Source: CAYJRR01 sp964372275 [NCBI: uncultured bacterium]
GTDB taxonomy: Bacteria > CAYJRR01
Direction of reading: 5' to 3'
Assembly (NCBI GenBank): GCA_964372275.1
Contig: CAYJRR010000035.1
Coordinates: 8,652 to 36,439 of the forward strand
DNA: 27,788 nucleotides
The stretch's first letter is position 1; every line of letters begins with the position of its first letter. Below are positions 7,699 to 15,383 of the stretch, piece after piece. A program made the position numbers and the translations under genes. Under the pieces are notes generated by a model that saw nothing but the letters and a program-made list of their open reading frames with translations, was not told the origin of the DNA and searched no databases.

Positions 7699-9216
7699 AT
7701 GTCCGTCCGTTCCTCCTCCGCCGGGGGGCCCGCGCCCCCCGGGCGCGATCCGACCGACGAGGCGCGTCGCCGGCTGGAGCGGCTGCCGGCCGACCGACTC
7801 GCCGAGGTCGCGGCGCGGTTCGCGCGGCGCGCCGCGGAGGACGGTCTCTACGTGCTGCGCGCCGGCGGGGAGCCGGCGGAGGGGGCGGCGTCGACGCCGA
7901 CTCGCCCCGCGCGCGTGCCGATCCCGCCGCTTCTGACCCCGGTTCTCCCCGACGGGGAGGCGCCGGGCGCGGCGCGCGATCTGCTCGAAGCGGTCCTGCT
8001 CGTGGCGCGCGCGATCCTCTCCGGCCGCCACGCCGAGCCGGCGGCGATGCTCGCCGGGTTCACGCCGCTGGAGCGCGACTGCATCCGGGACGGGTGGCGC
8101 GACGCCGAGCGGGTCGCGTCGGCGCGGGTCGACTTCCTGCGCGAAGCGGGGGGCGCGCTCGCCGCCCTCGAGCTGAACACCACCATCCCGGCGATGCAGG
8201 GCTACTCCGACATCGTCTCGCGCGCCTTCGTCACCGAGGTCGCGCCGGCGCTCGGGAGCCCGCCCGCGGCCGTGCGGGAGGCGCTCGACCGCCTGCCGTC
8301 GAACGTCGACGAGTTGCGCCGCTCGCTGCTCGCGCACGCCGCCGAGACCGGTAGCGGCCGTCCCGGACGTGTGGCGCTGCTCGCCCGAAGGTACGACGCG
8401 CAGACCGGGGAGCTGACATGGATCGCGGCGCGTTTCCGCGACGCGGGGCTCGACCCGGTGATCGTCTCCCCCGACGATTTTTTCGAGAAGGGTCCCTACG
8501 ACCTCGTCTACCGGCACCTGTTCGCCCGACGCGTCGAGGCGGGGCATCCGATCGAGGCCGTCTTCCGCGCGCCGCGCCGCTTCGGGATGTGGAATCCGGT
8601 CAACGGACACCTCGAGGTGAAGGGGATGCTGGCGCTGGTCTCGACGGCCGCCGCCGATCCGTCCGCGGCGGCGGCGCTCGGACTTCCGGACGACCTCCTC
8701 GCCCGGTTGCGCGGCGTCGTTCCGTGGAGCCGGATCCTGCGGGCGGGGTCGACGACCGGCCCGGACGGGGAGGCGATCCCGGACCTGGTCGCCTGGTCGG
8801 CGGCGAACGCGGGGGCGCTGGTGTTGAAGCGGTCCTGGGAGTACGGCGGGCGCGGCGTCTTCCTCGCGGAGGACTTCCGGGAGCGGGCGATCGCGGAACG
8901 TCTGTCGGCGCTCGTCGGGCGCCCGATCGAGGACTGGGGCTCGCTGGTTCGTTTCGCCGCCGCCGACACCACCGACTGCTGGATCGTGCAGCGGCGCATC
9001 CGCCCGGCGCGCCGCCGCCACCTGCGCGCGGCCGCGAGTGGTCCGGTCTGGGAGGAGCTGATCACCGACGTTTCCGCCTTCGCCGGACACGGCGCCTCGT
9101 TCGCCCCCACCGGCCAGACGGCGCGCGCCTCGGCGAGCCCGGTGGTCAACATCGTCTCCGGCGGCGGAATGGCGCCGATCGTCCCGTGCGGGATCCTGGA
9201 GCGCCTCCTCGCCTAG
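7699..9216 (+). CDS. ATP-grasp-like ligase (circularly permuted type suspected)
   Basis: The 505-residue protein is soluble and has no signal peptide. I do not recognise a named enzyme. Several features resemble circularly permuted ATP-grasp ligases related to glutathionylspermidine synthase: ELNTTIPAMQGYSDIV (158-173) matches the 'E.N.dtPa..gYs' region; GRVALLARRYDAQTGEL leads a Rossmann-like segment with DLVYRHLFARRVE; VLKRSWEYGGRGV (375-387) fits the nucleotide-binding Lys and Gly-rich loop; WIVQRRI (about 429-435) fits the strand giving an ATP-contacting Gln/Glu. Such enzymes join a carboxylate to an amine through an acyl phosphate. No amidase, carrier protein or transporter gene adjoins it to suggest the substrate. 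The first 75 residues are Ala/Pro/Arg-rich and probably disordered. It is a single-gene unit, divergent from the Popeye-like gene and convergent with the NDH-2-like gene. Confidence 0.55.
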   Translation: MSVRSSSAGGPAPPGRDPTDEARRRLERLPADRLAEVAARFARRAAEDGLYVLRAGGEPAEGAASTPTRPARVPIPPLLTPVLPDGEAPGAARDLLEAVLLVARAILSGRHAEPAAMLAGFTPLERDCIRDGWRDAERVASARVDFLREAGGALAALELNTTIPAMQGYSDIVSRAFVTEVAPALGSPPAAVREALDRLPSNVDELRRSLLAHAAETGSGRPGRVALLARRYDAQTGELTWIAARFRDAGLDPVIVSPDDFFEKGPYDLVYRHLFARRVEAGHPIEAVFRAPRRFGMWNPVNGHLEVKGMLALVSTAAADPSAAAALGLPDDLLARLRGVVPWSRILRAGSTTGPDGEAIPDLVAWSAANAGALVLKRSWEYGGRGVFLAEDFRERAIAERLSALVGRPIEDWGSLVRFAAADTTDCWIVQRRIRPARRRHLRAAASGPVWEELITDVSAFAGHGASFAPTGQTARASASPVVNIVSGGGMAPIVPCGILERLLA

Positions 9217-9266
9217 AGCCGGCTTCAAGCCAGGGGGCCGAGCCCGGGCCGCCGGTCGCCCGCCCG

Positions 9267-10508
9267 TCAGCGCACGAGCGCGCCGAGGCGGAGCTGCGCG
9301 AGGTAGCGCGCGTAGGCGGCGGCGCGCGCGGCGGCGGCGGGAAGACCGGAAAGATGCACGCGCCGGCCGGCGACCTGGATCCAGCCGACGACGTCGCCGT
9401 CGCCCAGAGTGAGGAACTCGCCGAGCGTCGAGGCGCGGAAGTCGGGCAGCGGCCGTCCGGCGACCCGCGCGGCGATCGCCTGCGCGACGTGCGTCCCCTC
9501 CTGGATTGCGTGTTGCGCCGACGCGGCGATCGGCGGAGCGCCTTCGGACGCCTGGACGACCGCGGCATCGCCGGCGGCGAAGGCGTTCGGCGCGCCCTCC
9601 ACGCGCAGGGTCGCGTCGACGAGCCATCGACCGGACCGCGCGAGCGGATTCGGCGCACCGCCGGAACCGGCTCCGCCCGAGGGGGCGGCCATCCGGGGGA
9701 CGACCCCTTCGATGCCGGTGGCGAGCAGCACCGTCCGGGCGCGCGAGCGATGGCCACCGACCGACGCCCCCTTGGCGTCGAACGCGACCGCCTCGCCGGT
9801 GCGCACGTCGATCCCCTTGCGGGCCAGCTCCTCGTCGACGCGGCGGGCGAGCTCCTCGTCGGGAACGCCGGCGAACAGGCGCTCGCGCTGCTCGCAGAGG
9901 GTGACGTGGACTTCGGAGGCCGACAGCCCCCGCCGGATGGCGAGGCGGCGAAGCAGCAGGGCGATCTCGGCCGAGGCTTCGACGCCGGTGTAGCCGCCGC
10001 CCACCACCAGCGCCGACAGGCGATCGCGGCGAGCGGAGGGCCTCCGTTCCGATGCGGCGCGCTCCACTCGACTTTCCAGATCGATCCGCAGACGCCGCAC
10101 GTCGTCGAGCGAGTCGAGCGTGTGCCATCCCCGGCCCTTCGCATTCCGGGGTCGCTTGGTTCGCGCGCCGGACGCGATCACGACGAAGTCCCCCCGGTGA
10201 CGGCGGCCCGCCGCCTCGACCTCGACCGCCTCGGGATCGACCGCGTCGGCCGGCGCCACGATCCGTTCGACCCGCGGCGACACCACCAACGAAGCGAGCG
10301 GCAGCTCGAGAGAGGGGCTCCCGGCCAGGGCTTCGTGCAGGCGCGGCTTGAGGAGGTGCGTGGAGCGCGGCTCGATCAGCACCACCCGCGCCCCGGGGAG
10401 CCTCCGCAGCACGCCGTGGACCGCCGCCAGCCCGGCGTGCCCGGCGCCGACCACCAGGACGCGCGGGCGGCCCCGGGTCGGTCCCCCGGACGGCGCACCC
10501 TCGTTCAC
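9267..10508 (-). CDS. NDH-2-like NAD(P)H-dependent FAD oxidoreductase
   Basis: The 413-residue product has two dinucleotide folds: FAD-binding VLVVGAGHAGLAAV (17-30) and NAD(P)H-binding ALVVGGGYTGVEASAEIA (167-184), with the FAD-closing motif AFAAGDAAV in the C-terminal half. Length and order match type II NADH:quinone dehydrogenases and close relatives, which pass electrons from NADH to membrane quinone without pumping protons. The C-terminal segment (GWIQVAGRRVHLSGLPAAAARAAAYARYLAQLRLG) is amphipathic and may seat the protein on the membrane. The GTG start overlaps the fhs stop as GTGA; the open frame reaches further upstream, but only as a shadow inside fhs. Substrate assignment is by family; a sulfide:quinone oxidoreductase is less likely because no conserved cysteine pair is seen. 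Confidence 0.83.
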   Translation of the reverse strand: MNEGAPSGGPTRGRPRVLVVGAGHAGLAAVHGVLRRLPGARVVLIEPRSTHLLKPRLHEALAGSPSLELPLASLVVSPRVERIVAPADAVDPEAVEVEAAGRRHRGDFVVIASGARTKRPRNAKGRGWHTLDSLDDVRRLRIDLESRVERAASERRPSARRDRLSALVVGGGYTGVEASAEIALLLRRLAIRRGLSASEVHVTLCEQRERLFAGVPDEELARRVDEELARKGIDVRTGEAVAFDAKGASVGGHRSRARTVLLATGIEGVVPRMAAPSGGAGSGGAPNPLARSGRWLVDATLRVEGAPNAFAAGDAAVVQASEGAPPIAASAQHAIQEGTHVAQAIAARVAGRPLPDFRASTLGEFLTLGDGDVVGWIQVAGRRVHLSGLPAAAARAAAYARYLAQLRLGALVR

Positions 10509-12145
10509 GAGATCCCGACGATCTCGCCGCGGTCGGTGAGGTCGATGGCGTTGGCCGCCGGCTCGGCCGGAAGACCCGGCATCGTCACGATCTCGCCGGT
10601 GAGCGGGAGCAGGTAGCCGGCGCCGGCGGCGATGCGCACCGAACGGACGGTGAGGGTGAAGTCGGTCGGCCGGCCGAACGCCTGCGGATCGTCGGAGAGC
10701 GACATCTGCGTCTTGGCGATGCAGATCGGCAGATCGGCGCACCCGAGCTTGCGCGCGCGGTCGAGGTCGCGCCTCGCCTCGGCGGTGAAGTCGACCGCCT
10801 TGGCGCCGTAGATCGTCCGCGCCACGGCGCGGATCTTCTCCTCCGGCGACTCATTCAGCTCGTAGAGGAAGCGGGGCGCCGGGCGCGGGCGGTCGGCGGC
10901 CGCGGCGACGAGGTCGGCGAGCGCCTCGGCCCCCGCCCCGCCCTCGAGGAAGCCGCGGAACCGCGCCGACGGCAGCCCGCGCGCCTCGCAGCCCCGATCG
11001 ATCGCACGGAGCTCCTCTTCGCCGTCGCGGGTGAAGGTGTTGACGGCGATCACCGGATCGAAGCCGAACGCCCGCACGCTCGCCACGTGCTGGTCGAGGT
11101 TGGCCAGTCCCCGCTCCACCGCCTCCAGCGCCGCCTTCCCGGTCGCGCGGCCGTCGAGATCGCCGCCGTGGAAGCGCAGCGCCCGCGCCGTCACCACCAG
11201 CACCACGGCGCTCGGCCACAGCCCCGACGAGCGGCACTTGATGTCGAAGAACTTCTCCGCCCCGAGGTCGAAGCCGAACCCCGCCTCGGTGACGACGTAG
11301 TCGGCGGTCGCGGACGCCGCGCGGGTGGCGATCACGCTGTTGCAGCCGTGCGCGATGTTGCCGAACGGGCCGCCGTGCACGAAGGCCGGACCGCCCTCCG
11401 CCGTCTGCACCAGGTTCGGGAGGATCGCGTCGGCCAGGAGCGCCGACATCGCCCCCGCCGCGCCCAGCATCCCGGCGGTGACCGGCACCCCCTTGGTGTC
11501 GAAGCCGACCAGGATCCGCGACAGCCTCGCCTTCAGGTCGGCGACGTCCCGGGAGAGGCACAAGACCGCCATCACCTCGGAGGCGGCGGTGATGTCGAAG
11601 CCGTCTTCGCGCGGGACGCCATTCGCCTTCCCGCCGAGCCCGATCACGATGCGGCGCAGGAACCGGTCGTTCATGTCGAGCACCCGGCGCCACAGCACCT
11701 GCCGGTGCTCCATCTCGAACGCGCCGCGGAAGTTGACCGCGTTGTCGACCAGCGCCGCGAGGAGGTTGTGCGCCGAGGTCACGGCGTGGATGTCGCCGGT
11801 GAAGTGCATGTTGATGCGCGTCGACGGCTCGACACGGCAGCGTCCGCCGCCGGTGCCGCCCCCCTTCACGCCGAAAATCGGCCCGAGCGACGGCTCGCGC
11901 AGCGCCAGCGCCACCCGCTTCCCGCGGCGCCGCATCCCTTGGGCGAGCCCGATGGAGACGGTCGTCTTCCCCTCACCGAACTTCGTCGGGTTGATCGCCG
12001 ACACCAGCACGATCCGGCCGGCCGAACCGTTGGCGTCGAGCCGCTCGAGCGCCGGCCGCGTCACCTTCGCCATGTGCGGGCCGAACAGCATCAGGTCGTC
12101 CGGCGAAAGGCCCAGCTCGCCGGCGACGTCGACGATCGATCTCAT
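10505..12145 (-). CDS. fhs: Formate-tetrahydrofolate ligase
   Basis: At 546 residues this matches the usual size of about 555. It makes 10-formyltetrahydrofolate from formate, tetrahydrofolate and ATP in the cytoplasm. The ATP site TKFGEGKTT (54-62), REPSLGPIFGVKGGGTGGG, INMHFTGDIHAVTSAHNLLAA, GLGGKANGVPREDGFDITAASEVMA and the C-terminal GEIVTMPGLP block are all recognisable family signatures. One small departure is the segment after the Gly-rich loop (GRCRVEPSTRINMHF), where the common form is close to YAQVVPMEDINLHF. The ATG at 12145 has no Shine-Dalgarno; TACAAC, ten bases upstream, could be its -10 element. Its stop overlaps the start of the NDH-2-like gene. Neither folD nor other one-carbon genes adjoin it, so it could serve purine and formylmethionine supply, or formate handling. 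Confidence 0.97.
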   Translation of the reverse strand: MRSIVDVAGELGLSPDDLMLFGPHMAKVTRPALERLDANGSAGRIVLVSAINPTKFGEGKTTVSIGLAQGMRRRGKRVALALREPSLGPIFGVKGGGTGGGRCRVEPSTRINMHFTGDIHAVTSAHNLLAALVDNAVNFRGAFEMEHRQVLWRRVLDMNDRFLRRIVIGLGGKANGVPREDGFDITAASEVMAVLCLSRDVADLKARLSRILVGFDTKGVPVTAGMLGAAGAMSALLADAILPNLVQTAEGGPAFVHGGPFGNIAHGCNSVIATRAASATADYVVTEAGFGFDLGAEKFFDIKCRSSGLWPSAVVLVVTARALRFHGGDLDGRATGKAALEAVERGLANLDQHVASVRAFGFDPVIAVNTFTRDGEEELRAIDRGCEARGLPSARFRGFLEGGAGAEALADLVAAAADRPRPAPRFLYELNESPEEKIRAVARTIYGAKAVDFTAEARRDLDRARKLGCADLPICIAKTQMSLSDDPQAFGRPTDFTLTVRSVRIAAGAGYLLPLTGEIVTMPGLPAEPAANAIDLTDRGEIVGIS

Positions 12146-12155
12146 TCGCGCGCGG

Positions 12156-12161
12156 GTTGTA
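12156..12161 (-). promoter_or_regulatory. Putative -10 element (TACAAC) for fhs
   Basis: On the minus strand TACAAC ends ten bases before the fhs ATG, in the 71-base divergent gap. No convincing -35 hexamer is seen. If real, the leader would be only about 3-4 bases. Confidence 0.25.
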
Positions 12162-12180
12162 ACACGACCCCGGCGCCGTC

Positions 12181-12209
12181 TTGCGCTCGGCGCGCCTCTC
12201 CACTAGCGT
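12181..12209 (+). promoter_or_regulatory. Promoter for the M16 peptidase pair, apparently leaderless
   Basis: TTGCGC (12181-12186) and TAGCGT (12204-12209) are 17 bases apart, the ideal sigma-70 spacing. Only seven bases separate the -10 from the ATG at 12217, so transcription would begin at or next to the start codon. No Shine-Dalgarno precedes that ATG. Confidence 0.45.
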
Positions 12210-12216
12210 CGCCGCC

Positions 12217-13632
12217 ATGCAAATCCCACCCGTCCCCGAAGCGCCGCGAGCCGCGCGGGTCGCCACCGCGGCCGCGGTCGCCGCGGCGTTCCTCGTCCCG
12301 GTCGCGGCCTCGGCGCATCACGACACGCCGGCGCCGGCGGCCGTCGCACCCACCCCCTCGATCTTCCCCTATCCGATGCGCGTGGAGCGCCTGCCGAACG
12401 GCCTGCAGCTGGTCGTCGTGCCGATGAAGAGTCCGGGCCTGGTCGCCTACTACACGCTGGTGCGCGTCGGCAGCCGCAACGAGGTGGAGAAGGGGCGTTC
12501 CGGGTTCGCCCACTTCTTCGAGCACATGATGTTCCGGGGCACGAAGTCCTACTCCGCCGACGACCGGAACGCGTTCCTGATGTCGATCGGCGCCGACGAC
12601 AACGGATTCACCACCGACGACTTCACCTGTTACACCGTGTTCGGCGGCAACCACCGGCTCGAGGAGCTGATCAGGATCGAGGCCGACCGATTCCAGAACC
12701 TCGAGTACGGTCCCACCGAGTTCAAGACCGAAGCGAACGCGGTGCTGGGCGAATACAACAAGAACGCGTCGAATCCGACCGAGAAGATGCACGAGATCCT
12801 CTCTGGCCTCGCCTTCACGCGCCACACCTATCGCCACACCACGATCGGCTTCGAGGAGGACATCAAGGCGATGCCGAAGGGGTTCGACTACAGCCGGACC
12901 TTCTTCAAGCGCTACTACCAGCCCGACAACACCACGCTGGTGGTGGCCGGCGACGTCGATCCCGCGGCCGTCACCGCCCTGGTGACGAAGTACTACGGCG
13001 GCTGGAAGGGGAAGACCAAGGCGGCGCCGATCCCGACCGAGCCGCCGCAGACGAAGGAACGGGTGCGCGAGCACGTCTGGGACACCGACACCGCCCCGCG
13101 GATCATGGCCGGCTACCACACCCCGGCGCAGAACCTGGAGACGAAGGACGCGGCGGTGCAGTACGTCCTCGGAGCGCTGCTCCTCGGGCCGGCATCGACG
13201 CTGTACCGGGAGCTGGTGCTCGAGAAGCAGAAGGTCGAGAGCCTCCAGAACTGGACCTACGATCACCGCGATCCGAACCTGTTCCTCTTCCTGGTGACGT
13301 TGAAGGAGGAGAAGGACCGCGCGGAGGTCTGGGCCGCGGTGCAGCGGGAGATCGACGCGCTGGCCCAGGGCAAGGTCGACGCCGCGCTCCTCTCCGACGT
13401 GATCTCCAACCTTCGGTACGGCGTCCTCACCGGGCTGGAGACGCCGAACGCCGTGGCCGACACGCTGGTGGGGTTCATGGGACCGAACGGGGATCCGGCG
13501 GCGCTCGACAAGACGTTGTCGATGGTGGCGCTGGTGACCGCGAGCGACGTGACCGGGTTCGCGAAGAGATGGTTGCGGAACGAGAATCGGACGGTGGTCC
13601 ACCTCCGTTCGAAGGCGGGGGCGGTGCGATGA
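12217..13632 (+). CDS. Secreted M16 zinc peptidase (catalytic member)
   Basis: This 471-residue protein is an insulinase/pitrilysin-family (M16) metallopeptidase. A signal peptide occupies about residues 1-33 (hydrophobic AVAAAFLVPVAASA, cut before HHDTP). The inverted zinc motif HFFEH is at 99-103, with Glu172 in KTEANAVLGEY as the probable third ligand; the spacing is normal for the family. The C-terminal half has the second M16 fold with GPASTLYRELV, the loop that contacts substrate. The frame opens earlier, at a TTG (12181), but that codon is part of the likely -35 element and would disturb the signal peptide, so ATG 12217 is chosen. It overlaps the next gene by ATGA. M16B pairs in bacteria are typically one active and one inactive chain working together on peptides in the periplasm. 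Confidence 0.92.
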   Translation: MQIPPVPEAPRAARVATAAAVAAAFLVPVAASAHHDTPAPAAVAPTPSIFPYPMRVERLPNGLQLVVVPMKSPGLVAYYTLVRVGSRNEVEKGRSGFAHFFEHMMFRGTKSYSADDRNAFLMSIGADDNGFTTDDFTCYTVFGGNHRLEELIRIEADRFQNLEYGPTEFKTEANAVLGEYNKNASNPTEKMHEILSGLAFTRHTYRHTTIGFEEDIKAMPKGFDYSRTFFKRYYQPDNTTLVVAGDVDPAAVTALVTKYYGGWKGKTKAAPIPTEPPQTKERVREHVWDTDTAPRIMAGYHTPAQNLETKDAAVQYVLGALLLGPASTLYRELVLEKQKVESLQNWTYDHRDPNLFLFLVTLKEEKDRAEVWAAVQREIDALAQGKVDAALLSDVISNLRYGVLTGLETPNAVADTLVGFMGPNGDPAALDKTLSMVALVTASDVTGFAKRWLRNENRTVVHLRSKAGAVR

Positions 13633-15383
13633 GGACGCCATCGGAGGTTCGGTTCGCGTTGTTGGTTTGCGCGGCGACGGCGGCGGGTTGTCCCAAGGCG
13701 GCGCCGCCGGCCCCCGCCCCGACGGCGGAGACCGTGTCGATGACCCGTGCCGCGCCCCACGTCGCCGTCCGGGAACCGGAGAACGCGGTCGTCTCGGTGC
13801 GCCTGGCCTTCCGCACGGGGTCGGCCGACGACCCGCCCGGCAAGGAGGGGCTGACCTCGCTCACCGCGCACCTGATGGCGGAGGGCGGCACGCGGGCGCT
13901 CTCCTCGGCGGAGCTGGTGCGTGCGCTCTATCCGATGGCGGCGGAGATCGACGTGCAGGTCGATCGCGAGATGACCGTCTTCGTCGGCCGGTGTCACCGC
14001 GACCACCTTCCGCGCCTGCTGGAGATCCTGGGGGACGTCGTCCTGCAGCCGCGGATGGATCCCAAGGAGTTCGAGCGACTCAAGGTCGACGCCCTCCACG
14101 ACCTCACGCTGACGCTACGGTTCAACGACGACGAGAACCTGGGGAAGGAGGCGCTGGAGACGCTGCTGAACCCCGGACACCCCTACGGCCATCCGGTCGT
14201 CGGGACCGAGTCGGGGCTCCGGTCGCTCACCCTCGCCGACGCCGTCGCCCACCGCGCGAACGTCTTCGGCCAGGCGCGGCTGACGATCGGGATGGCGGGC
14301 GGCTTCTCCGAGACGACGCTGGGGACGTTCGAGGGCCGTCTCGCGGCGCTCCCCGCGGGCAAGCCGCCGGTCCCCGTCCCGCCGCCGCCGGCGGTGCCGC
14401 ACCGTACGGTGCTGATCGTCGAGAAGCCGACCCATTCCACCGCCGTCTCGATGGGGTTCAACACCGCGGTCAACCGCGGCGATCCCGACTTCCACAAGGT
14501 GCGGCTCGCCATGGGGTGGTTCGGCGAACACCGGCAGATGGTCGGGAAGCTGTTCAACGAGCTGCGCGAAGAGCGGGGCTTGAACTACGGCGACTACGCC
14601 TACGCCGAAGAGTTCGTGCAGGACGGTTGGACTCGCTTCGCGAAGAACAACGTTCCCCGGCGGCACCAGCATTTCGAGATCTGGATCCGACCGGTGGAGA
14701 CGAAGAACGCCGTCTTCGCCCTGCGCGGAGCGCTCTGGCAGCTCGACGCCCTGCTCGCGCGCGGAATCCCTTCGCCGGAGCTCGAGGCGACGCGCGCCTA
14801 CCTCGGCGGCTACAGCCGGCTCTGGGAACAGACGGTCGATCGCCGACTCGGCGGCGCCATCGACGCCGTCTACTACGGCACGCCGAACTACCTGGAGCAG
14901 TTCCGCACCGCGCTGCGGTCGATGAGCGCGGACGAGGTCCACGCCGCGGTTCGGCGGCACCTCGGCGGACGCGAGCTCCAGATCGCGATCGTCACCGCCG
15001 ACGGAGAGGCGCTGCGCAAGCAGCTCCTCTCCGGATCCCCCACGCCCCCGGCCTACGCCTCCCCCAAGGCGGAGGCGGTGGAGAAGGAGGACCGGGTGAT
15101 CGAGAAGTTCCCGCTGGGACTCGCGCCCGACCGGGTGATGGTGGTGACGGCCGCCGACCTGTCCACGTCGCCGCGCCGGCGCGACCGCCACCGCAAGCGG
15201 ATCGTCTACCGAGCCTATCGGATGGGTCGCGTGAAGCGGCCCGGGTCTTCAAGGATGCCGCTCATCAGCAACTGGTCGACGCGGACGCCCTCCAGGTCGG
15301 CCGACGAGAGGATCTCGTACTTCCGGATCGGCGCGAGCACCACGTCACCGTCCCAGACGACGCCGCCGCTGCCGAATCCGTAG
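13629..15383 (+). CDS. M16-family lipoprotein without the zinc motif (partner subunit)
   Basis: The 584-residue product starts at an ATG overlapping the stop of the catalytic M16 gene. A short leader ends in TAAGC, putting Cys21 as a probable lipidation site, although Ala at -3 is not the commonest choice. Two M16 folds follow. At the place of HxxEH the sequence reads LTAHL within SLTAHLMAEGGT, so the zinc site is lost and this is likely a non-catalytic subunit. The C-terminal domain keeps substrate-site features (RGLNYGDYAY, RLWEQTVDRRLGGAID). Recognisable sequence ends near residue 520 (DRVMVVTAADL). The last 56 residues lie opposite the end of the convergent gene and are unusually rich in Ser, Thr, Arg and Pro, suggesting read-through of a lost stop or a sequence error near 15180-15215. 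Confidence 0.82.
   Translation: MRTPSEVRFALLVCAATAAGCPKAAPPAPAPTAETVSMTRAAPHVAVREPENAVVSVRLAFRTGSADDPPGKEGLTSLTAHLMAEGGTRALSSAELVRALYPMAAEIDVQVDREMTVFVGRCHRDHLPRLLEILGDVVLQPRMDPKEFERLKVDALHDLTLTLRFNDDENLGKEALETLLNPGHPYGHPVVGTESGLRSLTLADAVAHRANVFGQARLTIGMAGGFSETTLGTFEGRLAALPAGKPPVPVPPPPAVPHRTVLIVEKPTHSTAVSMGFNTAVNRGDPDFHKVRLAMGWFGEHRQMVGKLFNELREERGLNYGDYAYAEEFVQDGWTRFAKNNVPRRHQHFEIWIRPVETKNAVFALRGALWQLDALLARGIPSPELEATRAYLGGYSRLWEQTVDRRLGGAIDAVYYGTPNYLEQFRTALRSMSADEVHAAVRRHLGGRELQIAIVTADGEALRKQLLSGSPTPPAYASPKAEAVEKEDRVIEKFPLGLAPDRVMVVTAADLSTSPRRRDRHRKRIVYRAYRMGRVKRPGSSRMPLISNWSTRTPSRSADERISYFRIGASTTSPSQTTPPLPNP

Noticed and set aside
7638-7700. The longer Popeye-like start at ATG 7700
   Set aside because: It would overlap the divergent ATG by two bases, add 21 residues with no helix, and ignore the strong GGGGGAG placed for GTG 7637.
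9217-9266. Possible intrinsic terminator between the convergent ATP-grasp-like and NDH-2-like genes
   Set aside because: The only stem (GGCT-AGCC) is four pairs and no T-tract follows on either strand. I found no convincing intrinsic terminator anywhere in the window.
5227-10128. A minus-strand frame open for over 1,600 codons, running from the REC-GAF kinase through the next genes
   Set aside because: Only the first 535 codons from 6834 down encode recognisable domains. The rest is antisense or out of frame to well-supported genes and is Arg/Gly/Pro-rich, as expected for shadow frames in very G+C-rich DNA.
10509-10742. The longer start of the NDH-2-like protein
   Set aside because: The extra 78 residues are His/Arg/Pro-rich and lie within the conserved end of fhs in another frame; the GTG in the GTGA overlap begins just before the FAD motif.
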